A stretch of DNA of 29,926 bases from PVC group bacterium. Lineage in GTDB: Bacteria; Verrucomicrobiota; Kiritimatiellia; SS1-B-03-39; UBA6053. A program made the position numbers and the translations under genes. Location: the NCBI GenBank assembly GCA_003565035.1, contig PXDP01000174.1, forward strand, positions 1 to 29,926, given 5' to 3'. Shown piece after piece: positions 1 to 7,881 of the stretch. Positions within the stretch are counted from its first letter, which is position 1, and each line of letters opens with the position of its first letter. The notes beneath the pieces are model-generated. The model searched no databases. It had not been told where the DNA came from and worked only from the letters and a program-made list of their open reading frames with translations.

Positions 1-304
1 AGAGAACAAAGCTGATGATGCAGGCGCGCAGGATACGCGGGATTTTGTCTTCGAGCCGGCCTTGATGGGGACGTTTGAAGAGGCCAAGCTGGCGGAAAAC
101 CAGTAGAAACACCACCACCGCCAGGCCGATCAGGCGGAAGAGATCCGCTTCGCCGGGAACGCCCTTGAGCGGGTCAAGTTCGAACTGACCGGATTCAAAG
201 CGCAGCCAGGCCGCAACGCGCAGGCCCAAAAAAATCGCGATGCTGTCGGCCAGCACCGCGATCAGGCTTGAAAGAAAATGTCCGCTGGTTTCTCGTTGCA
301 ACAT
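1..304 (-). CDS. Polyprenyl glycosylphosphotransferase-like membrane protein (N-terminal part, cut by window edge)
   Basis: Only the first 101 codons lie in the window; the gene runs off the left edge. The visible part has two hydrophobic stretches: about residues 12-30 (FLSSLIAVLADSIAIFLGLR) and 66-80 (LIGLAVVVFLLVFRQ). They are separated by WLRFESG and followed by GLFKRPHQGRLEDKIPRILR. The order 'LADS..I.LGL..A.WLRF', then a short loop, a hydrophobic segment and 'GLF/Y..', is typical of the N-terminal membrane domain of sugar transferases that load hexose-1-phosphate onto undecaprenyl phosphate for exopolysaccharide or O-antigen synthesis. The catalytic C-terminal domain is not visible, so the call is tentative. 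The ATG at 304 is 40 bp downstream of the preceding minus-strand gene. It has no clear Shine-Dalgarno sequence, so the start is uncertain. Confidence 0.55.
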   Translation of the reverse strand, partial: MLQRETSGHFLSSLIAVLADSIAIFLGLRVAAWLRFESGQFELDPLKGVPGEADLFRLIGLAVVVFLLVFRQLGLFKRPHQGRLEDKIPRILRACIISFVL

Positions 305-344
305 GGGAGGTTGCTTTAACGGGTCCCCGGCGGGCTGACAAGTT

Positions 345-1409
345 CTATTCCATATCGTCCATGCCCTCGAGGTCCATTTCCATGGTGAGCGGCTTCATGT
401 CCTCGGGAGACAGGATGCCACTGAGGCGGAGGACGGTTCCGACGGCTTCGGTAGTGATCTTGCGGACAAAGGGACCGGCGGCGCCGCCGATGCCGGGACC
501 GAAGTTCTGGATCATGGCGGCGACCTGCTGGGCGGCCATGTCATTGCCGATGTCAATATTCAGGGCCATGGCCAGATTTTCTGCGGCATTGCCGGAGAAG
601 GTGATGCTGCTGAGGCCCGCAAAGGGAGCGGCCATCATGCCCATCATGGGGTCGGCGGCGCTCATTTGCTGCACCGTACCGGCCAGTGCGCCTCGGGCGG
701 CGGCGGGTAGCACCAGTGCCATACGGATCTGATTGCCCTCCAGTCCCTGCAGTGCGGGGATCAGGCCGGGACCGGGTGTGGCGGTCTGGCCGCCGCTCAG
801 CCGGGCATGCGCGGAGGTCAGCGAGGCTTCGTTGAGGGTGAGCAGAACGACATTTCCGGCATCGGAAACACTGACGTACGCTTTCTCAATGGGGGTGTCC
901 GCGTCCTCAACCTGCGGATTGAGCTGAAGCACGGGGGTGCCCCCCAATTCGATTTTTTCCACGTTGGCGCTGCCGGGGGTATCCTCCTGAAGCAGTTCAA
1001 TCCCTTTCTGAAGATCGTCAAGTGTCAGGGGACGGCCCACTTCCACTGCCAGAACAAACTGGAGGGCTTCCAGTGTTTCGGGGGTGGGCTCAAAATCGAC
1101 CGAAAACAGACCCTCGGGCAGCTTGAACGAAAGCATATAGCCGAGAATGTCTTCTTCTTTCAGTCCCATGGCGGCCTGAATGCGCTCCTGTTGCTGGGTG
1201 CGCATGGCCTTGATTTGCGGGGACTGCTGGGCCTCGATGGCCTGCATAAACGGGGATTGATTCAGTTCGGCCATGTTCACAGCCAGAATCATGTCGGCAC
1301 CTTCAACAACGGCGGCCTGTTGAAGCGGCTGAGCGGACAGGAGACCGGGAATCAGTCCTGAAATCAGCGCGGAGGTTAAACTTAAAAGACGGATACGCTT
1401 CGGAAACAT
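345..1409 (-). CDS. Exported protein of unknown function
   Basis: 354 residues. The N-terminus MFPKRIRLLSLTSALISGLI followed by PGLLSA-QP is a clear Sec signal peptide, with predicted cleavage after residue 26. The rest has no domain I recognise. It has a Gln-rich helix (about residues 60-80), a middle part that looks like mixed alpha/beta structure, a Met/Ala-rich segment (MSAADPMMGMMAAPFAG) and an acidic end (MEMDLEGMDDME). I chose the ATG at 1409 because GGAG lies 7 bases upstream and the signal peptide begins there. An open frame continues upstream to 1655 but runs into the transposase gene and adds a poor leader. The protein is probably periplasmic or a lipid-free secreted protein. It may share a transcript with the glycosylphosphotransferase gene 40 bp downstream. 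Function unknown. Confidence 0.75.
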   Translation of the reverse strand: MFPKRIRLLSLTSALISGLIPGLLSAQPLQQAAVVEGADMILAVNMAELNQSPFMQAIEAQQSPQIKAMRTQQQERIQAAMGLKEEDILGYMLSFKLPEGLFSVDFEPTPETLEALQFVLAVEVGRPLTLDDLQKGIELLQEDTPGSANVEKIELGGTPVLQLNPQVEDADTPIEKAYVSVSDAGNVVLLTLNEASLTSAHARLSGGQTATPGPGLIPALQGLEGNQIRMALVLPAAARGALAGTVQQMSAADPMMGMMAAPFAGLSSITFSGNAAENLAMALNIDIGNDMAAQQVAAMIQNFGPGIGGAAGPFVRKITTEAVGTVLRLSGILSPEDMKPLTMEMDLEGMDDME

Positions 1410-1508
1410 AAAAAACTCCATGGGGGTTGTGAAAGAAATCTCATTCAAGTGGAATTCAGGCGGAGAGGCAAGGGGAAAGTCATCACGGAAGGAAATAATT
1501 CGTGTTTT

Positions 1509-1524
1509 GTGCGCACCTGTTGCA
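1509..1524 (+). repeat. Copy of 16-bp repeat GTGCGCACCTGTTGCA, 3' of RAYT
   Basis: An exact copy of GTGCGCACCTGTTGCA starts 3 bases beyond the stop codon of the transposase gene. It has the same orientation as the two copies upstream of that gene (2542 and 2576). GTGCGCAC is itself a perfect 8-bp palindrome. Confidence 0.85.
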
Positions 1525-1527
1525 TTT

Positions 1528-2427
1528 TCATTCGCCGGCCTCCATTTCGGTGAGACTTTGGGCAAAAGCCGCGAGGACGGTTTCGGCGTTAAATCCGCGC
1601 CTTGAGGAGGTATTCTTTGGATGTGCCGAAGGGGGCGGGGCATATCCCTTGGCATAAAGCCATGCCCGGTAAACCGCTTGGGCGATCTTCCAGTTGATGG
1701 GCGTTCCCGCCAAGGTCTTGGGTGGCAAACCCAGTTCGCGGGGTGTGACCCGCTTTGAGGTCCGGATTAGGTGCATCAATCCCCCGCGGCAGCGGGAATT
1801 CCCCCGGGTCGCCTGACCATATCCGCTCCATGTGTAAGCATGGGGCTCTTTACAAATTCCGGCCCGTACAGGGTTCAGGTCGATATATGCCGCCACGGAA
1901 CACAAGGCCTCCGGCGTGTCTTTCAGTACCATGCTCCTGTATCTTCCATCCCAAAACACCCCATAAAGATTGTGTTTCTTGTTGTACCAGGCTGAGAAGC
2001 CTTGCTTGAGCACCCGCATATAATCCGGAAGATTGTGCATTCGCCTGGTCAATTCGGCTTCCATTTCCTGCTTCAGCGGGACCGGTGAGCCCTCATGCGC
2101 CTCCATCCAGGCCCGCACCTTCCGCTCCGGCCAGACCTGACGAACTCTGCGGACAATTTCTTCTGTGTGCACCTGTTGCACCGGGGGAATCCAAAGGAGG
2201 AGATGCACATGATTATTCATAAGACAATAGGTGAGAATGCTAATGCCTGAAAAATCGGCCCAACGATAGAGCAGGTCGGTAAAGGCGGCTTTCTCCTGAT
2301 CACCAAACAAAAATCTTTGCTGGACGACCCGGCTGGCGACATGAACAAAATATCCTCCGGACTTGGGTAAAATCCGGAGTCCGCGTTTACGCGATTTCAG
2401 TGGTGTGGGACGGGAAGGAATAGGCAT
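1528..2427 (-). CDS. REP-associated tyrosine transposase (RAYT, Y1/IS200-like HUH family)
   Basis: 299 residues. The HUH motif is at residues 71-78 (NNHVHLLL; His73 and His75 bind the metal). The likely nucleophile is Tyr148 in FSAWYNKKH. It is followed by the family signatures FWDGRYRSMVL (158-168), YIDLNPVRAGI (181-191) and YTWSGY (198-203). These signatures belong to the TnpA_REP/RAYT branch of Y1 transposases, which cut single-stranded DNA next to short palindromes and are usually domesticated single genes rather than self-mobile insertion sequences. The start ATG at 2427 has AGGAGA about 8 bases upstream. Direct repeats of a 16-mer flank the gene (two 5', one 3'), and a one-mismatch copy lies inside the gene at 2165-2180, encoding VQQVHT just after the HUH motif. 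No neighbouring gene looks functionally linked. Confidence 0.9.
   Translation of the reverse strand: MPIPSRPTPLKSRKRGLRILPKSGGYFVHVASRVVQQRFLFGDQEKAAFTDLLYRWADFSGISILTYCLMNNHVHLLLWIPPVQQVHTEEIVRRVRQVWPERKVRAWMEAHEGSPVPLKQEMEAELTRRMHNLPDYMRVLKQGFSAWYNKKHNLYGVFWDGRYRSMVLKDTPEALCSVAAYIDLNPVRAGICKEPHAYTWSGYGQATRGNSRCRGGLMHLIRTSKRVTPRELGLPPKTLAGTPINWKIAQAVYRAWLYAKGYAPPPSAHPKNTSSRRGFNAETVLAAFAQSLTEMEAGE
2165..2180 (+). repeat. One-mismatch copy of the 16-bp repeat inside the RAYT gene
   Basis: GTGTGCACCTGTTGCA differs from the flanking repeat GTGCGCACCTGTTGCA at one base. It encodes residues 83-88 of the transposase on the minus strand, immediately downstream of the HUH motif. Confidence 0.7.
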
Positions 2428-2541
2428 AACGGAATCTCCTGACTAAAATTTACAATCAATCACAATCCCCTACACCCCGGGATCTTGCTGTCTTCCGGAA
2501 TTTTCTTCATTTTTTTCTATTCCGTCTTCGCCGCGCTCGCT

Positions 2542-2591
2542 GTGCGCACCTGTTGCAAAACGGTTTGCCTGGGCTGTGCGCACCTGTTGCA
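2542..2591 (+). repeat. Two exact direct copies of GTGCGCACCTGTTGCA upstream of RAYT
   Basis: Copies lie at 2542-2557 and 2576-2591, starting 34 bp apart, and both are preceded by CT. They are 115-165 bp upstream of the transposase start and in the same orientation as the copy 3' of that gene. Confidence 0.85.
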
Positions 2592-2599
2592 CGTGAGTG

Positions 2600-2651
2600 T
2601 TTCCGATGACCGGAACGCGCGGCGGTCCTTTTTCCGACCATCGGAAAAAGG
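2600..2651. repeat. Two palindromes of the TTTCCGA..TCGGAAA family
   Basis: The first, at 2600-2616, is degenerate: TTCCG and CGGAA arms around a 5-base centre. The second, at 2627-2651, is a perfect hairpin with 11-bp arms (5' arm CCTTTTTCCGA) and the 3-base loop CCA. Both resemble the four-copy cluster at 19451-19560. The rest of the 454-bp gene-free stretch 2428-2881 holds the two 16-mers above, a candidate promoter at 2691-2718 and a GC-rich leader in front of the oxidoreductase gene. I see nothing else in it. Confidence 0.75.
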
Positions 2652-2690
2652 TTGAATAATCCGTTAAAAAAATAACGATCAAAAAAGGGC

Positions 2691-2718
2691 TTGCGTTGAA
2701 TAGATCATTTAGGATAAC
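2691..2718 (+). promoter_or_regulatory. Candidate sigma-70-type promoter for the pyruvate oxidoreductase gene
   Basis: TTGCGT (2691-2696) and GATAAC (2713-2718) are 16 bp apart in an AT-rich stretch, giving about 4/6 matches to each consensus hexamer. Transcription from here would give a leader of about 155 bases. Weak evidence, based on spacing and composition only. Confidence 0.25.
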
Positions 2719-2881
2719 TGATGTCCGCAATGAATAAATTCACGTCACACGTGGGGAAACGCATGGGAAATGAACCCGCCTTGAGGGGCCGGGGTTGGGC
2801 AGGGGTGACGGCCGGTTTTGAAGTGTACCTCTCCGGACAAGGCTTCCGGAATCAACCCCCAGAAAAGACCAAGGTCAGATC

Positions 2882-5800
2882 ATGAGTAAAGAGTCCCAAG
2901 ACATTAAGTATCCCGGAATTCCCGAAGCCATGGACGGCAACACTGCGGTGATTATGTGTGAGCGTGAATCGAGCGACGCGGCGGGCGCGTATCCGATTAC
3001 GCCTTCCACCCAGATGGGTGAATACTGGGCGGAAATGGCGGGGGCGGGACATATCAATGTTTCGGGGCGTCCGTTGATTTTTGTGGAGCCGGAGGGTGAA
3101 CATGCGGCGGCGGGCGTGACGGCGGGGATGTCGATGGCGGGCCTGCGGGCGTCGAATTTCTCTTCGGGACAGGGGATTGCCTACATGCATGAGTCGCTCT
3201 ACGCGGCGGTGGGCAAACGGCTGCCCTACATTCTGAACGTGGGTTGCCGCGCGATCACCAAATCCACCCTGAACGTTCACGCGGGGCATGATGATTACCA
3301 TTTGATGGACGATACCGGCTTTTTCCAGGTCATGGCTAAGAGCGCCCAGGAGGCGGCGGACCTGAACCTGATCTCCCGTAAGATCGCGGAACTTTCGCTC
3401 ACCCCGGGGGCGGTGGGGCAGGATGGGTTTTTGACTACCCACTTGATCGAAACCCTGCGGGTGCCGGAGCGGGAACTGGTCGAGGAGTTTCTGGGGCATC
3501 CCGAGGATATTATCGACTGTCCCACTCCGGCGCAGCGGATGATGTATGGTCCCCAACGGCGCCGGGTTCCGGTGCTGTGGGATGTGGACAATCCGGTGGT
3601 GGCGGGTTGTGTGCAGAACCAGGATGTGTATATGCAGTCGGTCGCGGCTCAGCGCCCTTATTTCTTTGAGCACATCAAGGCACTGACCGATCAGTGCATG
3701 GCCGAATATGCGGCCCTGACCGGCCGGGCCTACAAGCGGGTCATGGGGTATCGCACTGAAGATGCAGAATATCTGATTCTGGGCATGGGCTCGCTGATGG
3801 GCACGGCGGAGGCGGTGACCGATTATTTGCGGAGCACCCGGGGGATCAAAGTCGGGGTGGTGAATATGACGATGTACCGTCCGTTCCCCAGCGATCTGGT
3901 GGGGGAACTCATCAAAGGCCGCAAGGGTGTGGTGGTGCTGGAGCGCACCGATCAGCCGCTGGCGGAAGATCTGCCGCTGATCCGCGAGATCCGCGCTACG
4001 GTGAGCAAGTGTCTGGAAAACGGGATGAGTCACGGCAAAGGCGACAAGCCCTATCCGCACCACACGGTCTATACCAAACTGAGCGATGCGCCGGTTCTTT
4101 ATTCGGGATGCTTTGGAATGGGCAGCCGCGACCTGCAGCCGGGCGATGTGATTGGCGCAGTGGAAAATATGCTGCCGGACGGGGATCACCGGAAATTTTT
4201 CTATTTGTCCATTGATTTCGTGCGCGACACGGCGGCGACGCCGAAGCAGGAAATTCACATGAATCAGATCCGCGAGGGCTATCCGAAGATCAAAGAAATG
4301 GCGGTCAAAGGCAGCGAAAACCCGGATTTGCTGCCCAAAGGCGCGATCACGGTGCGCATGCACTCGGTAGGCGGCTGGGGCGCGATTACCACCGGGAAAA
4401 ACTTGGCGGTGACCCTCAACGAACTGCTGGGATACGATATCAAAGCGAATCCCAAGTACGGTTCGGAGAAAAAAGGTCAGCCGACCACCTATTATCTTTC
4501 CGCCGCGCCGGAGCCGATCAAGATCAACTGTGAATACCATTATGTGGATGCGGTTTTAAGTCCTGATCCCAATGTGTTCGGTCACTCCAATCCGCTGTTC
4601 GGACTGAAAGAGGGCGGGGTGTTCATTTGGCAGGCGGACGCGGAACTCACGACCCCGGAGGAGGTCTGGGCACGCGTACCGGTGCAATATCAGCGCTTCA
4701 TTCTCGAGAAGAAAATCAAAGTCTGTTATCTCGACGCCTTCAAAATCGCCCGCGAAGAGGCGAGCGATCCGGAACTTCAGTTGCGTATGCAGGGCAACGC
4801 CTTCCAGGGCGCATTCTTCAAAGCCTCCTCGGTGATGGAGACGGCGAAGCTCACAGAAGAGACGCTTTTCCATGCGATCCGGCATCAGTTGGAGCACAAA
4901 TTCGGCAGCAAAGGCGCCCGGGTGGTTGAAAACAACATGAAAGTCGTCCGCCGCGGCTTTGATGAACTCAAAACCCTGCCGGAACTGCCGGTGAGCACCG
5001 CCGGCGAGCAGTTAAAGAAAGCGGTTTCGATGCCGGTAACGCTCAAGCGCATGAACGCCGGCACCGACGCGATGACCGACATTCACCGCTTCTGGGAGCA
5101 GACCGGCAGTTTCTATGCCGGCGGCAAGCCCAACGACAACCTGGCCGATCCCTTCAATGCGATGAGCCTGATTCCGGCGGCCACCGGGGTATTCCGCGAC
5201 ATGACCAGCATCCGCTTTTCGCATCCGATCTGGGATCCGGAAAAATGCACCGCGTGCAGCGACTGCTTCACGGTCTGTCCCGATGCGGCGATTCCCGGAA
5301 TTGCCTGCACCATCTCCGATGCCTTCGGCACTGCCCTGAAAAAACTCGAAAAACAGGGCAAGCCGGTCGCGTTGCTGCCCAAAGCGGTTCGCGAAGTGGA
5401 AAAACGGATGCGCAACGCCACCGGCGGCGCGAACGGATCCTCGGTGGATGCCACTGCGCTCATGCACACTGCGATTGACGAGCTGTTGGCGGACACGCCG
5501 TCGGCCGAACGCGAACCGCTGCGCGAAGAGTTCGAGGGCTTCAGGGACTGCATGGGCGGATTCAAATTCTCGCTCACCAAACCCTATTGGAATCAGAAAG
5601 AAAGCAAGCAGGCGGGGACCGGCGGTCTGTTCGCGATCACCGTAAATCCCTACACCTGCAAAGGCTGTATGTTGTGCGTGGATGTCTGCGATGACGACGC
5701 CCTGATTGTGGCCCCGCAGACCGACGAATCGATTGACCGTCTCCGCAAAGACTGGGACTTCTGGGAAGATTTGCCGAACACCTCGGCGGATTTCATCCGT

Positions 5801-7792
5801 GTGGATGATATGGACGAAAAGATCGGCGCCCTGGAAACCATGCTGCTGGACAAGAGCATCTACAGCTCCATGGTCTGCGGCGACGGTGCCTGCACCGGCT
5901 GCGGAGAAAAAACGGTTCTGCACCTGTTCACCAGTACGATTACGGCGCTGATGCAGCCGCGGGTGAAAAAACAGATCGCCGAAATCGACGTGCTGATCGC
6001 CAAGCTGGAACAGAAAATCCGCGACCGCCTTGCGGCCACCGTGGATGTAAGCGATCTTGACGCGCTGAACCGGATTGCGCAGGCAAGTGCCGGCGGCGAT
6101 CTGAAACTCTCCGCGCTGGCGGCGGAACTGGACAAAGGCAAAGCCGGGTCGCCGATTGATCAGGACTGGCTCAAGTCTGTCACCCGCCTGATTGCCCGTC
6201 TGAAAGATCTGAAATGGCGTTACACGGACGGACCGGCCAAAAACGGCCGCGCAAATCTGGGCTTCATCAACTCGACCGGATGTTCTTCGGTCTATGGATC
6301 CTCCTGGCCGTACAATCCGTATCCCTTCCCCTGGGCGAACCACTTGTTCCAGGATTCGCCCTCGGTGGCGATGGGGATCTTTGAGGGTCACATGGTCAAG
6401 ATGGCCGACGGCTTCAAGGCACTGCGGATGGCGCGTGCGGAAGTCGAAGGCGACATCGACGCGGCGCAGATGTCCAAAGACTTGCAGTACTTCGACTGGA
6501 ATCAGTTCACCGACGAAGAATATCTGCTCTGTCCGCCGGTCTGTGCGGTGGGTGGGGACGGAGCGATGTACGACATCGGCTTCCAGAACCTCAGCCGCAT
6601 GATGATGTCCGGCCGGCCAATCAAAGTGATGGTGCTCGACACGCAGGTGTATTCGAACACCGGCGGACAGGCCTGTACCTCCGGCTTTATTGGTCAGGTG
6701 TCGGACATGGCACCCTACGGAAAATCGTGGAAAGGCAAGAGCGAGATCCGCAAAGAGATGAGCCTCATTGGCGCGGCGCACCGCAGCGCGTTCATCTTCC
6801 AGGGCAACACCTCCAACTACACCCATTTGCTGGAGGGCTTCATCGACGGACTGAACACCCGCCGTCCGGCCTTGTTCAACGTGTACGCGGTGTGTCAGCC
6901 CGAGCACGGCGTGCCGGACGACAGTTCGGTCTTCCGCAGCAAAATGGCGCTGGAATCCCGCGCGTATCCGCTCTTCCGCTTTGACCCGGATGCGGGAACG
7001 GATTGGTCGGAGTGCATCTCGCTGGAAGGCAATCCGGCTCTCGACGACGACTGGCCCAGCTATACGCTGCAGTATCAGGAAGAGGACGGAACCAAGCAGA
7101 AGCTGGAACTGCCGATGACCTTCGCCGACTTCGCGGTTGCCGAAGCCCGCTTCCGCAAGCACTTCCGCGTCGCGCCCCAGGACACCTGGAACGATAACAT
7201 GGTGCTGCTGGCTGAATTTATCGAGCTGTCCGAAGAGGATCGCGAAGGCAAATTCCCCTTCATCTGGACGCTGGACAAAAAGAACCGACTCAGCCGGGTG
7301 CTGGTGGCCGAACCGATTGTGAAATCCACCGAAGAGCGCATCCACTATTGGCGCACGCTCAAAGGACTGGCCGGACTGACGAAGAAAGTCGATCCCGAAG
7401 CCATCGCCAACGCCGTCCGCGCCGAAACCGCGCAGAAACTGGCGCAGGGTCTGATGAATATGCTCGGGGGCGGCGATGTGTCCGCGCTGTTGTCCTCTGC
7501 ACCTGCGGGCGATTCCGCTCCGGCGGCCTCCGGCGGCGGTGCATTCGAAGCCGCATGGATTGAAAAATCCCAGTGCACCTCCTGCGACGAATGTGTCACC
7601 ATCAACCCCAAGATCTTTGAATACGACAGCGACAAAAAAGCGTTTGTCAAAGATCCGCGCGGCGGACCCTTCAAGGACATCGTCCGCGCGGCGGAGAAGT
7701 GCACCGGACAGTGCATTCATCCCGGCACCCCGGCTGATCCGAATGAAAAGGATGTCGAGAAGCTGGTGAAGCGGGCGGAGAAGTTTCAGTGA
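2882..7792 (+). CDS. nifJ: Pyruvate:ferredoxin (flavodoxin) oxidoreductase, long form with C-terminal ferredoxin domain
   Basis: 1636 residues, about 400 more than the usual single-chain enzyme. It converts pyruvate and CoA to acetyl-CoA, CO2 and reduced ferredoxin in the cytoplasm. In order: an N-terminal TPP-pyrimidine domain with YPITPS (37-42) and the conserved Glu in EGEHAAAG (Glu73); domain II (about 265-400); the gamma domain (about 480-690); two [4Fe-4S] motifs (Cys789/792/795/799 and Cys926/929/932/936); the proximal-cluster Cys pair in GACTGCGEK (Cys1004/1007); an inserted coiled-coil-like stretch (about 1020-1110); the TPP-binding GGDGAMYDIG (from 1224) and DTQVYSNTGGQ; and an extra C-terminal single-cluster ferredoxin-like domain (Cys1565/1568/1571 and Cys1607). 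AAGG lies 7 bases before the ATG. It is followed after 89 bp by rnfC, so its reduced ferredoxin probably feeds Rnf. Other 2-oxoacids are possible substrates, because DGFRTSH of the classical enzymes reads DGFLTTH here. Confidence 0.93.
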   Translation: MSKESQDIKYPGIPEAMDGNTAVIMCERESSDAAGAYPITPSTQMGEYWAEMAGAGHINVSGRPLIFVEPEGEHAAAGVTAGMSMAGLRASNFSSGQGIAYMHESLYAAVGKRLPYILNVGCRAITKSTLNVHAGHDDYHLMDDTGFFQVMAKSAQEAADLNLISRKIAELSLTPGAVGQDGFLTTHLIETLRVPERELVEEFLGHPEDIIDCPTPAQRMMYGPQRRRVPVLWDVDNPVVAGCVQNQDVYMQSVAAQRPYFFEHIKALTDQCMAEYAALTGRAYKRVMGYRTEDAEYLILGMGSLMGTAEAVTDYLRSTRGIKVGVVNMTMYRPFPSDLVGELIKGRKGVVVLERTDQPLAEDLPLIREIRATVSKCLENGMSHGKGDKPYPHHTVYTKLSDAPVLYSGCFGMGSRDLQPGDVIGAVENMLPDGDHRKFFYLSIDFVRDTAATPKQEIHMNQIREGYPKIKEMAVKGSENPDLLPKGAITVRMHSVGGWGAITTGKNLAVTLNELLGYDIKANPKYGSEKKGQPTTYYLSAAPEPIKINCEYHYVDAVLSPDPNVFGHSNPLFGLKEGGVFIWQADAELTTPEEVWARVPVQYQRFILEKKIKVCYLDAFKIAREEASDPELQLRMQGNAFQGAFFKASSVMETAKLTEETLFHAIRHQLEHKFGSKGARVVENNMKVVRRGFDELKTLPELPVSTAGEQLKKAVSMPVTLKRMNAGTDAMTDIHRFWEQTGSFYAGGKPNDNLADPFNAMSLIPAATGVFRDMTSIRFSHPIWDPEKCTACSDCFTVCPDAAIPGIACTISDAFGTALKKLEKQGKPVALLPKAVREVEKRMRNATGGANGSSVDATALMHTAIDELLADTPSAEREPLREEFEGFRDCMGGFKFSLTKPYWNQKESKQAGTGGLFAITVNPYTCKGCMLCVDVCDDDALIVAPQTDESIDRLRKDWDFWEDLPNTSADFIRVDDMDEKIGALETMLLDKSIYSSMVCGDGACTGCGEKTVLHLFTSTITALMQPRVKKQIAEIDVLIAKLEQKIRDRLAATVDVSDLDALNRIAQASAGGDLKLSALAAELDKGKAGSPIDQDWLKSVTRLIARLKDLKWRYTDGPAKNGRANLGFINSTGCSSVYGSSWPYNPYPFPWANHLFQDSPSVAMGIFEGHMVKMADGFKALRMARAEVEGDIDAAQMSKDLQYFDWNQFTDEEYLLCPPVCAVGGDGAMYDIGFQNLSRMMMSGRPIKVMVLDTQVYSNTGGQACTSGFIGQVSDMAPYGKSWKGKSEIRKEMSLIGAAHRSAFIFQGNTSNYTHLLEGFIDGLNTRRPALFNVYAVCQPEHGVPDDSSVFRSKMALESRAYPLFRFDPDAGTDWSECISLEGNPALDDDWPSYTLQYQEEDGTKQKLELPMTFADFAVAEARFRKHFRVAPQDTWNDNMVLLAEFIELSEEDREGKFPFIWTLDKKNRLSRVLVAEPIVKSTEERIHYWRTLKGLAGLTKKVDPEAIANAVRAETAQKLAQGLMNMLGGGDVSALLSSAPAGDSAPAASGGGAFEAAWIEKSQCTSCDECVTINPKIFEYDSDKKAFVKDPRGGPFKDIVRAAEKCTGQCIHPGTPADPNEKDVEKLVKRAEKFQ

Positions 7793-7805
7793 GGGGTTCC
7801 GGAAG

Positions 7806-7868
7806 ATCGGACAAATCAGACAAATCGGACAAATCTGAAGGATCTGTCGGAGCCGTCGGATCGGACGG
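7806..7868 (+). repeat. 9-bp minisatellite, seven degenerate units (ATCGGACAA)
   Basis: Seven consecutive 9-base units fill most of the 89-bp gap between the oxidoreductase and rnfC: ATCGGACAA, ATCAGACAA, ATCGGACAA, ATCTGAAGG, ATCTGTCGG, AGCCGTCGG, ATCGGACGG. The same unit recurs at 10896-10931. The array leaves only about 13 bases before the rnfC start, which has no strong Shine-Dalgarno sequence. Confidence 0.85.
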
Positions 7869-7881
7869 ATGAAGAAATATT

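Noticed and set aside
2470..2730. 86-codon minus-strand open frame upstream of the RAYT
   Set aside because: It runs through the repeats and palindromes, has no recognisable motif, and its reading depends on repeat sequence.
5012..7720. Long antisense open frame (902 codons) opposite the pyruvate oxidoreductase
   Set aside because: Its translation is low-complexity, Arg/Gly/His/Phe-rich and matches no family. It mirrors the codon bias of the strong plus-strand gene, which has full motif support.
7793..7881. FMN riboswitch or other structured leader before rnfC
   Set aside because: The gap is almost entirely a 9-bp minisatellite, with no conserved riboswitch core visible.
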